A stretch of 64,000 nt of DNA from Watersipora subatra. Lineage: Eukaryota > Bryozoa > Gymnolaemata > Cheilostomatida > Watersiporidae. The notes beneath the pieces were generated by a model that had not been told where the DNA came from, did not search any database, and worked only from the letters and a program-made list of their open reading frames with translations. Of the stretch, positions 61,666 to 64,000 are shown piece by piece (positions within the stretch are counted from its first letter, which is position 1; every line of letters begins with the position of its first letter). The position numbers and the translations under genes are program-made. The stretch spans positions 15,176,108 to 15,240,107 of the forward strand of contig NC_088717.1 of assembly GCF_963576615.1 (NCBI RefSeq). The letters run 5' to 3'.

Positions 61666-62246
61666 GTAAAGCAGCCGCGGTCTCATACCTCTAGCGGTAA
61701 GGCAGCCATGATCTCATTCCCCCAGTGGTAAGGCAGCAACGGTCTTATACCCCTAGCGGTAAGGCAGCCGTGGTCTCATACCCCTAGCGGTAAGGCAGCC
61801 ACGGTCTCATACCCCTAGTGATAAGGCAGCCACGGTCTCATACCCCTAGTGGTAAGGCAGCCACAGTCTCATACCCCTAGCGGTAAGGCAGCCACGGTCT
61901 CATACCCCTAGTGGTAAGGCAGCCACAGTCTCACACCCCTAGCAGTAAAGCAGCCGCGGTCTCAAACCCCTAGCGGTAAGGCAGCCACGGTCTCACACCC
62001 CTAGTGGTAAGGTAGCCATGGTCTCATACTCCTAGCGGTAAGGCAGCCACAGTCTCATACTCCTAGCGGTAAAGCAGCCACTGTCTCACACCCCTAGTGG
62101 TAAGGCAGCCATGGTCTCATACTCCTGGCGGTAAGGCAGCCATGGCCTCATACTCCTAGCGGTAAGGCAGCCACGGTCTCGTACTCCTAGCGGTAAAGCA
62201 GCCACTGTCTCATACCCCTAGTGGTAAGGCAGCCACGGACTCATAC
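61666..62246. repeat. 31-bp minisatellite starting at a splice donor
   Basis: About 19 copies of CCCTAGCGGTAAGGCAGCC followed by ACGGTCTCATAC. On the minus strand each unit begins GTATGAGACC, and the unit next to the exon supplies the real donor (GTATGAGTCC) of the KCTD3-type exon at 62247. Confidence 0.93.
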
Positions 62247-62390
62247 CTGCTCGGTAACTGTTGAGTGGGTCAACATCCTCAAGGGAGAGAAGTTTAAAGG
62301 AAGCTCGAGGAAGAGGGCCTGGCTGAGTGGAGATCATTCCTCTGAACCTCGTTATACTCCAAGTCCTAACATGGTTGTAGTCTGTACATA
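62247..62390 (-). CDS. KCTD3: KCTD3/SHKBP1-type exon between two arrays
   Basis: On the minus strand it encodes [19 protein letters not shown] and then [19 protein letters not shown], closely matching human [20 protein letters not shown]. Donor GTATGA, outgoing phase 1, fitting 55299. The acceptor is placed at the TTATAG next to 62390, in the array copy nearest the exon body. Using a copy further out would read into an in-frame TAG near 62410. The first third of the exon is itself array unit 1. No earlier exon is seen in the window. Confidence 0.88.
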
Positions 62391-62650
62391 CTATAATAGT
62401 ACATGCCTATATTATACTCCAAGTACTAACATGGTTGTAGTCTGTACATACTGTAATAGTACATACAGGTATTATACTCCAAGTACTAACATGGTTGTAG
62501 TCTGTACATACTATAATAGTACATGCCTATATTATACTCCAAGTCCTAACATGGTTGTAGTCTGTATACACTGTAATAGTACATACAGATATTATACTCC
62601 AAGTACTAACATGGTTGTAGTCTATACACACAGTAATAGAACAAAAAGAT
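62351..62650. repeat. 60-bp minisatellite covering an exon start
   Basis: Five copies, exactly 60 bases apart, of TATACTCCAAGTACTAACAT, then GGTTGTAGTCTGTACATACT and a variable end. Read on the minus strand each copy repeats the acceptor region and the codons for [10 protein letters not shown]. Alternate copies share spacer variants (CATGCCTAT versus CATACAGGT), suggesting expansion as a 120-bp dimer. Confidence 0.95.
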
Positions 62651-62655
62651 ACTAG

Positions 62656-64000
62656 AGTCACTCCCATGTAGCTTTCATGCAAATAATTATTGCTCAATGA
62701 ATGTGATTTGCAATCCTGTCCAAAGGCATAATTACCAAAGTCAGAGACATAACAAAGCCCCAATGCCCATCCCAAAAACTAGAGAGATTGTAGCGCCCAA
62801 CACATATTATCATTATTAGTAATATTATGTTAACAGACACTCCATATCTTAGCTCCCCCTCTTCACCCCCCCCCCCTTTTTAAAGCTTGCATTTAATCAT
62901 GCTGCTGATGCGTGCTTGAGCAGACATCAATATGACCAACATAAATACTGTGACCACAATCATGTATTTATCCACCAGTGACTGGCAAATTGGAGACACT
63001 CAAGGTCAAAGAAATACATAATATATTTCTATAACACAAAGAATAATATTTGTTCTCATAAAGCCTCATCTGTGAGATGGATAAAGCTGTCCCAATACTT
63101 TATACTTTATATTGTACAACACAAGGTGTCTTTAGTTTGTGCAACATAAAATTAAACAGTAATGATTACGAAGTGCAAACAGAAGCCATCATTTGGTGAA
63201 TACAAAAGGCAACATATAAAGATTTTAACATTCAATATTAATTTTTTCCTGGTAATTAATTTACACAATAGAATTCAGATAACTTTCACCTAATTCAGTT
63301 TTTCCAACAAGTTTCACATGACTGATTTCTTATAGCTAGTTTCACATAATTGATTTTTCATAACTAGTTTCACATAAGTGATTTCACAGAAATAGTTTTA
63401 TAACTCATTTTACAGAACTATTTTCACATAATTAGTTTCACATAACTCATTTCCCATATTTAGTTTCACATAACTCATTTCCCATATTTAGTTTCAAAGA
63501 ACTCATTTCCCATATTTAAGTTTCACATAACTAGACCTATATAACGTATTTCTTTAGACTATTTATGACACAGCACTAGTGTTCGGCTGTCGATTATAAG
63601 TAAGTCATTGTTGCTGCTAAGCTGTCTGTTGTGAGAAAATTGATCATCAAAACCATCCAACTGTTCAACATGTAAATCAGAGTGTGAGGCAACATTAAAC
63701 AGAGCTGAAATCGTACATTATATTGTCACTGACTGCTTATCATTGAGATTAACATATTAATCACTATTCAATATCAGAGTTGTATAAAAAGGTTTGACAG
63801 ATATTACTGAAAATTGAGTTGGTCACACTACGGATGGCCTCGATTAACATGCAATCATGGTTCATCGAAAGGTTGCCTGGTAGTCACATTGCATTTTCAC
63901 TCAAAAAATGAAGTAAAATTTGTGCTCTATAATTATATATATATATATATATATTATAGAGCAGTAAATATTTTAATTTATCTATATATATATAAATCTC
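62656..64000. other. Spacer or intron of the KCTD3-type gene
   Basis: No exon recognised. Contains a homopolymer C run near 62867, a degenerate array of TAGTTTCACATAACTCATTT at about 63300-63530, and TA runs at 63935-63955 and near 63985. Confidence 0.5.

Larger units (their letters stand above)
55300..62246 (-). other. Long intron of the KCTD3-type gene
   Basis: About 6.9 kb without recognised exons. It holds AT-rich sequence, the MITE at 59348-59439, a 42-bp array at 60795-60965, a SINE tail near 61005 and the 31-bp array at its 5' end. Confidence 0.7.

Noticed and set aside
62221..62655. Plus-strand ORF of 144 residues
   Set aside because: It is the antisense of the KCTD3-type exon plus its 60-bp array.
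62527..62775. Minus-strand ORF with repeated YNHVSTWSI
   Set aside because: It reads outer array copies. Only the copy next to 62390 continues into the conserved exon body, and a stop near 62410 separates them.

Overview
This is an AT-rich stretch of metazoan nuclear DNA. Genes are split into short GT-AG exons, and the introns and spacers are packed with minisatellites, inverted-repeat DNA elements, tRNA-like SINEs and LINE remnants. The species cannot be read from the window. The level of protein similarity and the repeat content suggest an invertebrate, perhaps a lophotrochozoan (inference).

Two genes are recognised with confidence. A complete VPS33A gene (plus strand, 27656-52644) has 14 coding exons whose phases all agree. 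They give 605 residues against about 596 in human. VPS33A is the Sec1/Munc18 subunit of the CORVET and HOPS tethering complexes. Tail-to-tail with it, stop codons about 530 bases apart, are the last three exons of a KCTD3/SHKBP1-type BTB-WD40 gene (minus strand, 62390 down to 53173). Its 5' part lies beyond the window.

Left part (1-27.6 kb): an RTE-like LINE 3' end at 1.4-1.9 kb; a hAT-like MITE dimer at 4.2-5.0 kb; a 20-bp minisatellite at 5.1-5.8 kb; a TA-flanked inverted-repeat element at 7-8.4 kb; a hAT-like element holding a piggyBac-like one at 11.1-12.2 kb; a 26-bp array at 13.2-13.7 kb; then a probable unrecognised serine-rich gene on the minus strand (24.7 down to about 15.0 kb). Pieces of one LINE family lie at 22-23 kb and 25-26 kb.

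Middle part (27.6-52.6 kb): VPS33A. Its introns hold a 3.7-kb satellite of about 55 copies of a 67-bp unit, each with a hairpin; two copies of an ORF-bearing element with no family I recognise; a 446-bp inverted repeat around exons 7 and 8; and several MITEs and SINEs.

Right part (53-64 kb): the KCTD3-type 3' end with long introns. The most unusual feature of the window is how tandem arrays meet exon edges. One KCTD3-type exon has a 60-bp array that repeats its acceptor and first codons on one side, and a 31-bp array that repeats its donor on the other. VPS33A exon 11 has a 36-bp array running into its acceptor.
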